Origin: Psychroflexus gondwanensis ACAM 44
GTDB lineage: Bacteria > Bacteroidota > Bacteroidia > Flavobacteriales > Flavobacteriaceae
Assembly (NCBI RefSeq): GCF_000355905.1
Contig: NZ_APLF01000009.1
Coordinates: forward strand, 303,297-367,296
Reading direction: 5' to 3'
Length of the DNA stretch: 64,000 nt
Below, piece after piece: positions 36,037 through 46,922 of this stretch. The notes beneath the pieces were generated by a model. The model was not told the origin of the DNA and made no database searches. It saw only the letters and a program-made list of their open reading frames with translations. A program made the translations under genes and the position numbers. How positions within the stretch are numbered: position 1 is the stretch's first letter; the number at the start of each line of letters is the position of its first letter.

Positions 36037-37347
36037 ATGAAAAAGAAAATGTTTTTGCCTAGATTAATTTTAATAGCAATAGTAGCAGTGTTGCTAAGTG
36101 CTTGTTATGAAGACGATGCTGCAGCTCCAATCGCGAACGACCCTACTACTTTCGAAATTATCTCTGAAAGTCCAGATCATACTATATTAGAAGATTTACT
36201 TTTGAGTTTTGGTTTAGATGAGGATCTTAATTCAGGATTATTTACTGTATTCGCACCAACTGACGCTGCATTTGGAAATATTGATACTTCTAGTTTAACG
36301 GATAGTCAAGTAAAAAATATTCTATTGAATCATGTTGTTCAAGGTGCAGCGGAGTCTTCAAGTCTTTTCTCTACTTACCTGAACACATTAGCTGTGGAAA
36401 GTTTATCCGGCGCAGAAAATAATTTAAGTTTATACGTCAATGTAGGAACTGACATAACTTTAAACGGTCAATCTGTTGTTACTGGTCCAGATAATTTGGC
36501 CTCCAATGGAGTGGTCCATATTGTGAATGAAGTCATTACTATTCCAAATGTAACTTCGTTTGCTACAGCAGATCCAACATTTGGAATCTTGGTTGAAGCT
36601 CTAACTTTGGATGGACAGCCAGATTTTGTAGCTACCTTAAGTTCTTTTGAGGCTCCAGCTCCGTTTACCGTTTTCGCTCCTACCAACGATGCATTTGTAA
36701 CAGCATTGACTGAATTAGGTGTTGAGAGTTTGACGGATATTGCCCCATCAGTTCTAACGTCTGTATTGAATACACATGTTATTGCTAATGCCAACATCAC
36801 ATCAGCTGAATTGGAAAGCGGAACTGTAGAAACTTTAGGAGAGACGTTCGAGCTAGATGCTGAAAATGCTACAATAACAGATCAAAATGGTAGAACGATT
36901 TCTATTATTTTAACCGATGTGCAAGCGGGCAATGGAGTTGTTCATGTGGTAAGCAGTGTAATTCTCCCAGATTTAAATTTAGACCCACTTGTTCAAATGA
37001 CTGTGGATAATGATGGCGCTCAAGCTTATTTCGTAAGTAATATTATTGGTAATGAAAATGTGACCCCATTAAATACTAATAATAGTCCTTGGACTTTAAC
37101 TGAAGGTACGCGTTATAAACTTACCATTACTGGGGCTAATTCTCACCCATTTGAACTCAGGAATGGAAATGGAGATGCGCTTTTGAGTCAAAGTAATGAC
37201 GGGTCATTTGAAGGAGATTCTGCAGTTAACTTTCAAACGGAAGGACAACAATTCGACTTTACAGTTACACCCGAGTTAGCTGCTGAGCTGAATCAATATT
37301 TCTGTACGATTCATTCTGGTATGAATGGAACGGTGAGTGTTCAGTAA
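36037..37347 (+). CDS. Lipoprotein with two fasciclin domains and a C-terminal cupredoxin-like domain
   Basis: 436 residues: lipoprotein signal (VLLSAC, cysteine at 23), two FAS1 domains (about 35-168 and 172-312; both carry F-TVFAPT-AF and G-VVH-V, for instance TVFAPTNDAF and NGVVHIV), then a cupredoxin-like domain (about 318-436). The last keeps a full type 1 copper ligand set by position: His 370 (NSHPFEL), and Cys 423, His 426 and Met 429 in FCTIHSGMNG. FAS1 modules mediate adhesion, so this is a surface protein that may also bind copper. Own terminator. Metal binding is inferred. Confidence 0.88.
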   Translation: MKKKMFLPRLILIAIVAVLLSACYEDDAAAPIANDPTTFEIISESPDHTILEDLLLSFGLDEDLNSGLFTVFAPTDAAFGNIDTSSLTDSQVKNILLNHVVQGAAESSSLFSTYLNTLAVESLSGAENNLSLYVNVGTDITLNGQSVVTGPDNLASNGVVHIVNEVITIPNVTSFATADPTFGILVEALTLDGQPDFVATLSSFEAPAPFTVFAPTNDAFVTALTELGVESLTDIAPSVLTSVLNTHVIANANITSAELESGTVETLGETFELDAENATITDQNGRTISIILTDVQAGNGVVHVVSSVILPDLNLDPLVQMTVDNDGAQAYFVSNIIGNENVTPLNTNNSPWTLTEGTRYKLTITGANSHPFELRNGNGDALLSQSNDGSFEGDSAVNFQTEGQQFDFTVTPELAAELNQYFCTIHSGMNGTVSVQ

Positions 37348-37368
37348 TTTTAGAAGCTTTATCAAACT

Positions 37369-37397
37369 AAAAAGGAGACCAAAATTGGTCTCCTTTT
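37369..37397 (+). terminator. Rho-independent terminator of the fasciclin gene
   Basis: AAAAAGGAGACC and GGTCTCCTTTTTT form a near-perfect stem around AAAATT, followed by T6 and ATG. Confidence 0.9.
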
Positions 37398-37418
37398 TTA
37401 TGAAAAAATAAATTTCTT

Positions 37419-39329
37419 TTATTTTTTATCTTCTTGTTTTTTCTTTTGTTGCTCGGCAGCTTGTTCCATAATCTGCTGAAATTTTTGGCCAATCTTACCT
37501 TTTTTCTTTTTAGGCTTTTTCTTCTTCTCTTCAATTTTAGCGAGGATTTTTTTATCATCTATAATGACATGTTTTATAACTAGCATAATCCCAATGGTAA
37601 TTAAGTTAGAGATAAAATAATAAAGAGATAAACCACTCGCATAATTATTAAAGAAGACCAGCATCACTAAAGGCGCAAAATACATGATCACCTTCATGTT
37701 AGGCATCCCTGGCTGAGAGGCTTGTTGCATGTTTTGTCCAGCAGTCATTTGGGTATAAAAGAAAATAGCTATAGATGCTAAAATAGGAAATAAACTCACG
37801 TGGTTTCCGTACGCCCAAGATACTAATGGAATGTAGGCATCCCACTCGAAAATAACGTCGTAACTCGATAAGTCATCCGCCCATAAAAATCCTTTTTGCC
37901 TTAAGTCAAAAGCACTCGGGAAAAATTGGAATAATGCATAAAAGACTGGTATTTGTAACAAGGCAGGAATACAACCTGCCAATGGGCTTACTCCAGTTTT
38001 ACTGTACAGCTTCATGGTTTCCTGCTGCTTTTTCATGGCATTGTCCTTGAACTTTTCGTTGATCTCGTTGATCTCTGGCTTCAAAACTTTCATTTTGGCT
38101 TGAGATACGTAAGACTTGTAAGTAATAGGGGATAAGACAATTCTTACAACGATAGTCATGACAATAATGGCAAGACCATAGCTTGGAAGATTACTACTTA
38201 AGAAACCAAAAAAAGGAATAAAGACATATCTATTGATCCAGCCGAATAGTCCCCAACCCAGAGGAACAATTTCATCTAATTTTCTCTCGTAAGAACTTAA
38301 GACGTCAAAATCTGAAGGGCCATGATACCAATTCATGGACTCAGAGAATTCTCCATTATTCAGTTTTAAAGGGACTTCAGCAAGGAAGTTTTTAGTATAA
38401 AGGGTATCAATTTGTTCATCTTGAACCAAGTTCCGTGAAGTCATTTTCCCTTTTTGAAAAGGAGTATCTGTCAACAAAATAGATGTAAAAAAATGCTGTT
38501 TAAAAGCTATCCAGTCAATTGATTCATCTTCCTCTATAGCCTCGTCGCCCTGTCCTGTATAATCGTCCTTTCCATCTTCATAGAGGTAAACAATTTCAGT
38601 ATATCTGTTTTCATAAGAAATACTCTTGGCTTTTCTTAGAACTTTGACTTCCCAAGATAAGTTAGCTTGATCGGAAGAAATCACACTGTTTAAACCTTGA
38701 GAGCGAATCCCGAAATTCATCATGTAATCCTCCGACTCAAGTCCATAGTAAAATTCTAGAAATTCAAGATCGGAGACTTTAGCGCGCATAGTCAAGACTT
38801 GATTCCCATTCTCAGTGGTAAGATTGGGCTCAAAGTAAAGATCACGAGTATTTATGACACGGCCATCGTTGGTTTCAAATTCAATATTAAAATCGGCATT
38901 TCCATCTTTTATGAGATAAACAGGATCGCCTTTGTAGGTGTCAAATTGCTTCATCTTAGCCTCAACAATTTCTCCACCTTTGTTGCTGATCTCCAATTTT
39001 ATAACCTCATTTTCGATGGTGGTCACTGCATCATCTTTAGCAAAATCTTGTAAAGCAGAATAAGCAAAGGCGCCATAGTCTCTTTTGGCAAGCTCGCTAT
39101 TTACTGAATCTTGGAGATTGCTAGCAATTCCTTTTTGTGGTGAGGTTTCAGGAGTGCGATTAGAAGTAGATACGGGATTTGTTGAGGAATTAGTTTCAAC
39201 CTGTTCTGTATTATCTTGTTCAGGAACAACGTCCTCATTAGGATTCATGTACATGACCCCAATCAGAATTAGCCCTATAAGCGCAAATCCAATAATGGAG
39301 TTTTTATCAAATGTCTTTTTTTCTTCCAT
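37419..39329 (-). CDS. yidC: Membrane protein insertase YidC
   Basis: 636 residues, the long form of Gram-negative bacteria. N-terminal membrane anchor (about 12-30), a large periplasmic beta-sandwich (about 60-350), then the five-helix insertase core with WGLFGWINRYVFIPFFGF, the coiled loop QAKMKVLKPEINEINEKF, GCIPALLQIPVFYALFQFFP and the last helices ending near residue 595. The final roughly 40 residues are very rich in lysine and glutamine, a tail that can contact ribosomes. Inserts membrane proteins with or without SecYEG. Preceded by pyrG on the same strand. Confidence 0.96.
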   Translation of the reverse strand: MEEKKTFDKNSIIGFALIGLILIGVMYMNPNEDVVPEQDNTEQVETNSSTNPVSTSNRTPETSPQKGIASNLQDSVNSELAKRDYGAFAYSALQDFAKDDAVTTIENEVIKLEISNKGGEIVEAKMKQFDTYKGDPVYLIKDGNADFNIEFETNDGRVINTRDLYFEPNLTTENGNQVLTMRAKVSDLEFLEFYYGLESEDYMMNFGIRSQGLNSVISSDQANLSWEVKVLRKAKSISYENRYTEIVYLYEDGKDDYTGQGDEAIEEDESIDWIAFKQHFFTSILLTDTPFQKGKMTSRNLVQDEQIDTLYTKNFLAEVPLKLNNGEFSESMNWYHGPSDFDVLSSYERKLDEIVPLGWGLFGWINRYVFIPFFGFLSSNLPSYGLAIIVMTIVVRIVLSPITYKSYVSQAKMKVLKPEINEINEKFKDNAMKKQQETMKLYSKTGVSPLAGCIPALLQIPVFYALFQFFPSAFDLRQKGFLWADDLSSYDVIFEWDAYIPLVSWAYGNHVSLFPILASIAIFFYTQMTAGQNMQQASQPGMPNMKVIMYFAPLVMLVFFNNYASGLSLYYFISNLITIGIMLVIKHVIIDDKKILAKIEEKKKKPKKKKGKIGQKFQQIMEQAAEQQKKKQEDKK

Positions 39330-39433
39330 TGACTATATATTGTATATTTTGATTTTACAAAATCTTTGCAAAAATCAACATTTTGTTTCAATTAAGTAAG
39401 ATTAATCTTGGATTATTTGCTGAATTGATCCCG

Positions 39434-41083
<1,650 letters not shown>

Positions 41084-41126
41084 TCATTTAATTTTTGCTT
41101 AAGAAGGTAAAAACCTTAAAATAATT

Positions 41127-41354
41127 TCAATTGGTATTTCTGATTTTTCTCAAAATAAATTCAAGTCCATTCACTTTCATCTCTAAGATTTCTTGCATTT
41201 GTTGCCCTAGCTTATTTTCAGGGAAACCTTTTCGCTTATACCAAATAAGATAGTATTCTGGGATGTCTGCCAGATAGTAACCTTTATATTTGCCAAAATG
41301 CATTTTAGCATGGGCAAGTTCGATAAGGGTTTTTTTCTGAAAATCTGGATTCAT
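41127..41354 (-). CDS. DUF3820 family protein
   Basis: 75 residues from the ATG at 41354 (MNPDFQKKTLIELAHAKMHFG). An upstream in-frame extension of 37 residues is not family-like and overlaps the divergent sucC promoter, so it is rejected. The DUF3820 core is clear: MHFGKYKGYYLADIPEYYLIWY and FPENKLGQQM. Small cytoplasmic protein of unknown function. Confidence 0.86.
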   Translation of the reverse strand: MNPDFQKKTLIELAHAKMHFGKYKGYYLADIPEYYLIWYKRKGFPENKLGQQMQEILEMKVNGLEFILRKIRNTN

Positions 41355-41427
41355 AAGGGAAACATTTAAGATTATACTAGTAAGAATCTTGCTTAATGCT
41401 AAGATACCAATAAACCTTTTTAAATTA

Positions 41428-41457
41428 TTGTGGCCAACTATTAAATTATTACTTTTG
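41428..41457 (+). promoter_or_regulatory. Complete Bacteroidota promoter of sucC
   Basis: TTG at 41428-41430, 19 bases of spacer, then TACTTTTG at 41450-41457: the textbook TTG-N19-TAnnTTTG arrangement. It is 30 bases upstream of the sucC ATG. Confidence 0.75.
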
Positions 41458-41487
41458 TGCTCCAAATTTATATCATAAAACCTGATT

Positions 41488-42681
41488 ATGAATCTACATG
41501 AATATCAAGGCAAAGAAATATTAAGCAGTTTTGGTGTTGGCATCCAAAAAGGGATCCTAGCCAAAACTCCTAAAGAAGCTGTTGAAGCTGCAAAAAAACT
41601 CACTGAAGAAACCGGAACTGGATGGCATGTTATAAAAGCTCAAGTTCATGCTGGTGGACGTGGAAAAGGAGGTGGAGTTAAGCTCGCCAAAAACCTTAAA
41701 GAGGTGGAGCAGATAGCAGATGAGATTTTAGGAATGCATTTGGTAACCCCTCAAACTAGTAAAGAAGGTAAAGAGGTACATCAAGTTCTTATTACAGAAG
41801 ACGTTTATTATCCAGGGGATAATGAGCCAGAAGAATATTATATGTCTGTTTTGCTAAACAGAGCTACAGGAAGAAATATGATTATGTATTCTCCAGAAGG
41901 CGGAGTGGATATAGAAAGTGTAGCAGAAAATACACCAGAAAAAATATTTACTGAAGAAATAGATCCTGCCACAGGTATTCTTCCGTTTCAAGCTCGTAAA
42001 ATTGCTTTCAACTTTGGATTAGAAGGGAAAGCCTTTAAAGAAATGACCAAATTCGTTACTGCTTTGTATAAAGCTTATGAAGGTTCTGATTCTTCTTTAT
42101 TTGAAATCAACCCTGTTTTGAAAACCAGTGATGATAAAATTATAGCAGTAGATGCTAAAGTAACTTTAGACGATTCAGCATTATTTAGACATAAGGATTA
42201 CCAAAGCATGCGCGATACGCGTGAAGAAGATCCTACAGAAGTTGAAGCTAGAGAAGCTGGTTTGAGTTATGTGAATCTTGATGGTAATGTTGGTTGTATG
42301 GTCAACGGCGCTGGACTGGCCATGGCAACTATGGATTTAATTAAATTTGCTGGAGGAGAGCCTGCCAACTTCTTGGATGTTGGAGGAACTGCAGATGCAA
42401 AACGAGTAGAGCAAGCTTTTAAACTTATTCTGAAGGACAAAAAAGTAGAAGCTATTTTAATAAACATTTTTGGAGGTATCGTAAGATGTGATCGAGTCGC
42501 TAAAGGTATTATTGAAGCTTATAAAAATATGGGAGACCAAATAAATGTCCCTATCATTGTAAGACTTCAAGGAACTAATGCTGAAGAAGCTGTTAAATTG
42601 ATCAATGAAGCTGGAATTAATGTGGAAACTGCTGTTCAATTTAAAGAAGCTGCAGATAAAGTACAAAAAGTTTTAGCTTAA
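41488..42681 (+). CDS. sucC: Succinate-CoA ligase (ADP-forming) subunit beta
   Basis: 397 residues. TCA cycle; the beta subunit carries the ATP-grasp domain. Start MNLHEYQGKEILSSFGV, HAGGRGKGGGVKLAKN in the ATP-grasp, FEINPVLKT, the nucleotide signature GLSYVNLDGNVGCMVNGAGL, and NFLDVGGTAD in the CoA-ligase part. sucD is not adjacent, as in other flavobacteria where the subunits are separated. Monocistronic, with a perfect promoter and terminator. Confidence 0.96.
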   Translation: MNLHEYQGKEILSSFGVGIQKGILAKTPKEAVEAAKKLTEETGTGWHVIKAQVHAGGRGKGGGVKLAKNLKEVEQIADEILGMHLVTPQTSKEGKEVHQVLITEDVYYPGDNEPEEYYMSVLLNRATGRNMIMYSPEGGVDIESVAENTPEKIFTEEIDPATGILPFQARKIAFNFGLEGKAFKEMTKFVTALYKAYEGSDSSLFEINPVLKTSDDKIIAVDAKVTLDDSALFRHKDYQSMRDTREEDPTEVEAREAGLSYVNLDGNVGCMVNGAGLAMATMDLIKFAGGEPANFLDVGGTADAKRVEQAFKLILKDKKVEAILINIFGGIVRCDRVAKGIIEAYKNMGDQINVPIIVRLQGTNAEEAVKLINEAGINVETAVQFKEAADKVQKVLA

Positions 42682-42702
42682 ATCTTAAGTTTATATAATC
42701 TT

Positions 42703-42729
42703 AAAGCCCTGATATTCAGGGCTTTTTTT
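42703..42729 (+). terminator. Rho-independent terminator of sucC
   Basis: AAAGCCCTGA and TCAGGGCTTT form a perfect 10-bp stem around TAT, followed by T7 and ATG. Confidence 0.93.
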
Positions 42730-42733
42730 ATGC

Positions 42734-43798
42734 TTAAATGTTCACCTTTTCCTTTTTAGATTCTTTTTCCAGAATATAATCTCCTAGATAATCAGCATCT
42801 TTTTGGATGCCCCCTAAAGTGGCAGAAGCTCTAGTGTGCAACCACGGCAAACCGATAAAATATAAGCCATCAATATTACTTATTCCCCTATGATGAAGAG
42901 GGTAGCCGTTTTTGTCTAATTCCAAACCTTCTATCCATTCAAATTTTGGTCGATATCCTGTGGCCCAAATTATATTTCTGACATCAGTTAATTCAGCTTT
43001 TTCTGTTACAATTTTATGAGAATTGGCATTGATGGTTTTTCCAACTGGAATTACATTTTCTTTATTCAAAATGCCTTTTACATCTACTCCTATAATGGGT
43101 TGTTTGGACTCGCTTATCTTTTTTCCTAACCAAGACGTTTTGCTAAAGCTCAAATATCCCGTCTTAGTGAACCACCACCATAAAGTTTTACCTAAAAATT
43201 CCTGCGGTAAAGTTTTAACTTCTGTATCTCCAGAAAAATAGACGTCTCTGTCCGTATTGGAAATTTCGTCCAAGATCTGATATCCAGAATCTCCAGCTCC
43301 AACGACCATCGCCTTTCCTTTTTGCAATTGACTCGGATTTTTATAATAATCGCTGTGAATTTGAAAAACAGAGGAATCTATCTTTTGGTAAAATGGGGGT
43401 GTGTAAGGAATATGAAATGGTCCTGTAGCTATGATGACTTGCTCCGCTTCATAAAATCCATCTTCGCATTTGACCACAAAATAATCAGATTTATCTTGAA
43501 TTTCTGTTACTAGAGTATCGAATTCAATAGGAATATCGAAGGTATCCACATAGGATTTAAAATATTCAGCAACTTCATATTTATCTGGATAGTGTCCTTT
43601 AGGTTTTGGAAATTTAAGACCTTTTAGATTGTTAAATTCAGAAGGGGTAAATAAGGTTAGAGAGTCCCATCGCTTTAACCAAGAGGCTCCTATTTCACTT
43701 TCCTTATCTAAGACTACATAATTCTTTTGTAACTGTTTAAGCTCGTAAGCCATAGACAAACCAGCTTGTGCAGCGCCAATAATTATAAAATCCAACAT
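42734..43798 (-). CDS. FAD/NAD(P)-binding flavin monooxygenase-like oxidoreductase
   Basis: 354 residues, CzcO/FMO-like two-dinucleotide-binding fold. FAD site IIGAAQAGLSMAYEL (GxxxxG instead of the usual GxGxxG), then GASWLKRWDSLTLFTP and, centrally, the NAD(P) site MVVGAGDSGYQILDEI; ATGYRP closes the FAD domain near residue 280. Substrate unknown. It shares a strand with a membrane protein and a YpdA-like flavoprotein; intergenic gaps of about 50 bases make one transcript possible. Confidence 0.86.
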   Translation of the reverse strand: MLDFIIIGAAQAGLSMAYELKQLQKNYVVLDKESEIGASWLKRWDSLTLFTPSEFNNLKGLKFPKPKGHYPDKYEVAEYFKSYVDTFDIPIEFDTLVTEIQDKSDYFVVKCEDGFYEAEQVIIATGPFHIPYTPPFYQKIDSSVFQIHSDYYKNPSQLQKGKAMVVGAGDSGYQILDEISNTDRDVYFSGDTEVKTLPQEFLGKTLWWWFTKTGYLSFSKTSWLGKKISESKQPIIGVDVKGILNKENVIPVGKTINANSHKIVTEKAELTDVRNIIWATGYRPKFEWIEGLELDKNGYPLHHRGISNIDGLYFIGLPWLHTRASATLGGIQKDADYLGDYILEKESKKEKVNI

Positions 43799-43850
43799 TT
43801 TTTTTTCAGTTTTTTATAATATACACTGAAAAGGGCTTATATCCAAACAG

Positions 43851-44762
43851 TTAAGACTTTATTCTTTGATTGAGTTTAAAGTATTGATTATAAATATAGA
43901 GTATCAACACACCAAAACTCACCGCGACAACAATCAAAATGGTATTGATAATATTATCTGCAGAAAATGAAAGTTTGATAAGAATGGTTGAAATAACAAA
44001 ACCTGAATTACGGATAACCCTGCTAAATTCTTCAGTTTGAAGGAATGAAAACAATAATAATAGGACATCTATAAGGATTAAAACAGTAAAGAAGTCATCA
44101 AAGAAAATGGTATTCACTGTTTTAATAGAGGTAGATGAGTAATCGGTACTATTAAACGTTTCATAAAGCCAGCTTCCAAGAGAAAAAATGGCGAGAAGGA
44201 CAATAACCGGGACTAAAATAGTTGCAAAAGCATTCTTTACTTTAATGTGGGTTTTAGTCTTGTTGTTCAATTTCTCTTTTTCGACCTTATTTTTAGCATT
44301 TAGCTTATAGAATTGAAAAATCAAGAAGAATAAGGCTAAGGTTGCCAATAAATCTACGGTAAATTGGATATCACCTTCAATGGAAAACCAATCGGATGAA
44401 AATTCGAGATTCGATAAATCGTAAAAGATTTTCCGAATCAATATCAGAGTAATAATTTCGTATTGCTTACCAATGTAAATGGTAATGGACTTAGGGAGGT
44501 AGAACACCAAAAGGTAAACCTCGTAAATTAATATAATTGAGAATGGGGTATAAATAGCAGATATGGGGCTAATAATTAAGTTCCCATCATATTTACCTAT
44601 ATCCAAAAAATCGAAATCTATAAGTCCTATAATCCCTAAGTGGATTCCAAAACTTACGATAGCTACAATAACAATAATTTTCTCTAGCTGTTCTTTTAAG
44701 GTCTCTGAGAGGAAAAAAGAATTTAAAGATTTAAAAGACTCTTTGAAATTGAAATTTAACAT
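43851..44762 (-). CDS. Polytopic membrane protein, hypothetical
   Basis: 303 residues with about seven predicted membrane segments, for example about 28-50 (IIVIVAIVSFGIHLGIIGLI), 63-88, 100-115, 130-150, 175-198, 208-228 and 255-290. A basic loop (LNAKNKVEKEKLNNKTKTH) is probably cytoplasmic. No motif or family recognised. It sits between two flavoprotein oxidoreductase genes on the same strand, which may indicate a redox-linked membrane function; this is speculative. Confidence 0.7.
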   Translation of the reverse strand: MLNFNFKESFKSLNSFFLSETLKEQLEKIIVIVAIVSFGIHLGIIGLIDFDFLDIGKYDGNLIISPISAIYTPFSIILIYEVYLLVFYLPKSITIYIGKQYEIITLILIRKIFYDLSNLEFSSDWFSIEGDIQFTVDLLATLALFFLIFQFYKLNAKNKVEKEKLNNKTKTHIKVKNAFATILVPVIVLLAIFSLGSWLYETFNSTDYSSTSIKTVNTIFFDDFFTVLILIDVLLLLFSFLQTEEFSRVIRNSGFVISTILIKLSFSADNIINTILIVVAVSFGVLILYIYNQYFKLNQRIKS

Positions 44763-44810
44763 TTTTAAAGGTAATCAAATTGTTAAATTAAAATTGATAA
44801 CAAACGTTAT

Positions 44811-45770
44811 TTAAGAATTAATATCCTCCATAATCATTTTGGCGTGAATTCTAGAGTTTTCTATAAACCATTTATGTGTTTCCATACCCCCACAAATAAC
44901 ACCGGCAAGATAGATGCCTTCTACATTGGTTTTCATAGTTTGAGGGTTGTAGGTAGGTATTGAAAGGCCGTCGTCACTTAAGTCCAACCCAAGCATTTTT
45001 AGAAATTCAAAGTTTGGGCGATACCCAGTGAGCGCAAGTACAAAATCATTTTCTATTTCTTGAACATGTCCTTGTTCATCTTTAAATTTAACGTAATCTT
45101 TTCCAACCTCTGTTAATTCAGAATTGAAATAAGCCTTGATACTGCCTTCTTTAATTCTATTGAGAACATCTGGTCTTACCCAATACTTTACGCGTTCCCC
45201 AATTTGCTCACCTCTTACTATCATAGTCACATCGGCCCCTTTTCGATAAGTTTCTAAAGCTGCATCTACAGAGGAATTACTCGCTCCCACAACGACTAGT
45301 TTTTGGGTAGCATAATAATGAGGATCTCTATAATAGTGAGAGACTTTTTCCAACTCTTCTCCAGGAATATTAAGGTAATTTGGGATATCGTAGAATCCTG
45401 TTGAAACAACAATATTCTTGGCTTGATATTCTGCTTTACTTGTAGATATTGTAAAAAAGCTTTTGTCTTTAGTTACTTTCTCTACTTTTTCAAATAGGTT
45501 AATGTGAATTTGCTTGTAGTCTACAATCCTTCTGTAATATTCCAAGGCTTCTTGCTTGGTAGGTTTGTTATTATTACTTACAAATGGAATTTGATCTAAT
45601 TCTAACTTTTCAGAGGTAGAGAAAAAAGTCATTTTGTCTGGATAATTATATAAGGAGTTGACTAAGGCTCCTTTTTCTATAATGATATAAGAAAGATTCT
45701 TTTTTTTAGCTTCTATTGCGCTAGCTATACCTATGGGTCCACCACCAACAATCAACACGTCATACGTCAT
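44811..45770 (-). CDS. ypdA: YpdA-family putative bacillithiol disulfide reductase
   Basis: 319 residues, close to the YpdA/Bdr flavoprotein pattern: FAD site VGGGPIGIASAIEA, the marker SLYNYPDKMTFFSTSEKLELD (first part quoted in pieces), VVSTGFYDIPNYLNIPGE, NADP site VVVGASNSSVDAALE and LTGYRP. YpdA reduces bacillithiol disulfide in Firmicutes. It lacks the CxxC of thioredoxin reductase, as YpdA does. Three bases downstream of rpe on the same strand. Implies that this organism uses bacillithiol, though no bsh genes lie in the window. Confidence 0.85.
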   Translation of the reverse strand: MTYDVLIVGGGPIGIASAIEAKKKNLSYIIIEKGALVNSLYNYPDKMTFFSTSEKLELDQIPFVSNNNKPTKQEALEYYRRIVDYKQIHINLFEKVEKVTKDKSFFTISTSKAEYQAKNIVVSTGFYDIPNYLNIPGEELEKVSHYYRDPHYYATQKLVVVGASNSSVDAALETYRKGADVTMIVRGEQIGERVKYWVRPDVLNRIKEGSIKAYFNSELTEVGKDYVKFKDEQGHVQEIENDFVLALTGYRPNFEFLKMLGLDLSDDGLSIPTYNPQTMKTNVEGIYLAGVICGGMETHKWFIENSRIHAKMIMEDINS

Positions 45771-45773
45771 AGT

Positions 45774-46436
45774 TTATTTATTTATAGAATTTTTAAGGTT
45801 CAAAATAGTTTCTTCTGGATCATCACTTTTAAAGACATAGCTTCCTGCGACTAAGACATCTGCGCCACAAGCTATGAGTTTTTCAGCATTCTTATCGGTG
45901 ACTCCTCCGTCAATTTCGATCTTAGTATCAGCGCCTTCCTCAAGAATCAATGTCTTGAGTTGTTTTATTTTTTCGTAAGTACGTTCAATAAAGTGTTGTC
46001 CACCAAAACCCGGATTTACGCTCATAAGACATACCATATCTATATCATTGATGCAATCCCTCAATAACTCTACATTGGTATGTGGATTAAGAGCAACACC
46101 AGCTTGCATTCCATGGTTTTTAATAGATTGTAAGCTTCTGTGCAAATGTGTACAGGCTTCGTAATGTACCGTAAGCATATTTGACCCTAAGTCTGCAAAC
46201 TCCTTTATATATCGATCTGGATCAACAATCATGAGGTGAACATCGATGAATTTTTTAGCATGTTTGGAAATAGCCTTTAAAACAGGCATCCCAAAAGAGA
46301 TATTAGGCACAAACACACCATCCATAATATCGATATGGAACCAATCTGCTTGACTTGTATTTACCATTTCTACATCACGTTGTAAATTGGCAAAATCTGC
46401 AGCGAGTATAGATGGGGCGATTAGTTTATCACTCAT
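45774..46436 (-). CDS. rpe: Ribulose-phosphate 3-epimerase
   Basis: 220 residues, TIM-barrel pentose phosphate enzyme interconverting ribulose- and xylulose-5-phosphate. Seen: IAPSILAADFANL, WFHIDIMDGVFVPN with the catalytic aspartate, DVHLMIVDPD, MSVNPGFGGQHFI and the second aspartate in IEIDGGVTDKNA. All active-site positions appear intact. Followed directly by ypdA. Confidence 0.96.
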   Translation of the reverse strand: MSDKLIAPSILAADFANLQRDVEMVNTSQADWFHIDIMDGVFVPNISFGMPVLKAISKHAKKFIDVHLMIVDPDRYIKEFADLGSNMLTVHYEACTHLHRSLQSIKNHGMQAGVALNPHTNVELLRDCINDIDMVCLMSVNPGFGGQHFIERTYEKIKQLKTLILEEGADTKIEIDGGVTDKNAEKLIACGADVLVAGSYVFKSDDPEETILNLKNSINK

Positions 46437-46555
46437 GATTTATATTTTGATGCAAAAATAAGGTTTTAGTCGGGTAAGTTGTCCATATATTCACAAAAAC
46501 CCTTTGCGTTTAAGAGCTGTTTAACTGTATTTTGCAACTGGATTAAACGATAACG

Positions 46556-46906
46556 ATGTTGCAAACTTTTGTTCATTACGCGAATCATTTTTTAGTGATT
46601 TTTTTTATTGCCTGGTTGTATACTCCTAAACACGTTTGGAAAAGCTATTTGGTTTTATTGGCTACCATGCTTGTTGATATAGACCATTTATGGGCGATTC
46701 CTATTTTCGATCCCAGTCGATGTAGCATAGGCTTTCATACGTTTCACTCGGAAATAGCGATTCTAGTTTACATCCTCACCTTCATCTTTGTAAAAAATAA
46801 ATGGGTGAGACTTATAAGCATAGGCTTGATATTTCATATGATTACAGATGCCATTGATTGCATTTGGTCTAACTTTGACTGTTTTCAGGATTATTTCATA
46901 TCTTGA
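46556..46906 (+). CDS. DUF6122 family membrane protein
   Basis: 116 residues, about four membrane segments. The conserved polar residues are visible as HYANHF, LATMLVDIDHLWA, and the C-terminal FHMITDAIDCIWSN, with His and Asp repeatedly placed inside helices, as in YdjM-like metal-dependent hydrolases. DUF6122 occurs in flavobacteria and its function is unknown. The next gene begins 16 bases downstream. Confidence 0.82.
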   Translation: MLQTFVHYANHFLVIFFIAWLYTPKHVWKSYLVLLATMLVDIDHLWAIPIFDPSRCSIGFHTFHSEIAILVYILTFIFVKNKWVRLISIGLIFHMITDAIDCIWSNFDCFQDYFIS

Positions 46907-46922
46907 TAAATCATTTGGTTTT

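Noticed and set aside
42734..45770. Thioredoxin reductase as the identity of the two flavoproteins
   Set aside because: Neither has the CxxC redox motif in the NADPH domain; one fits YpdA and the other the FMO/CzcO-like group.
46848..46922. Extended N-terminus of the secreted protein at 46923
   Set aside because: It would overlap DUF6122 by 59 bases and bury the signal peptide; the ATG at 46923 gives a normal signal peptide.
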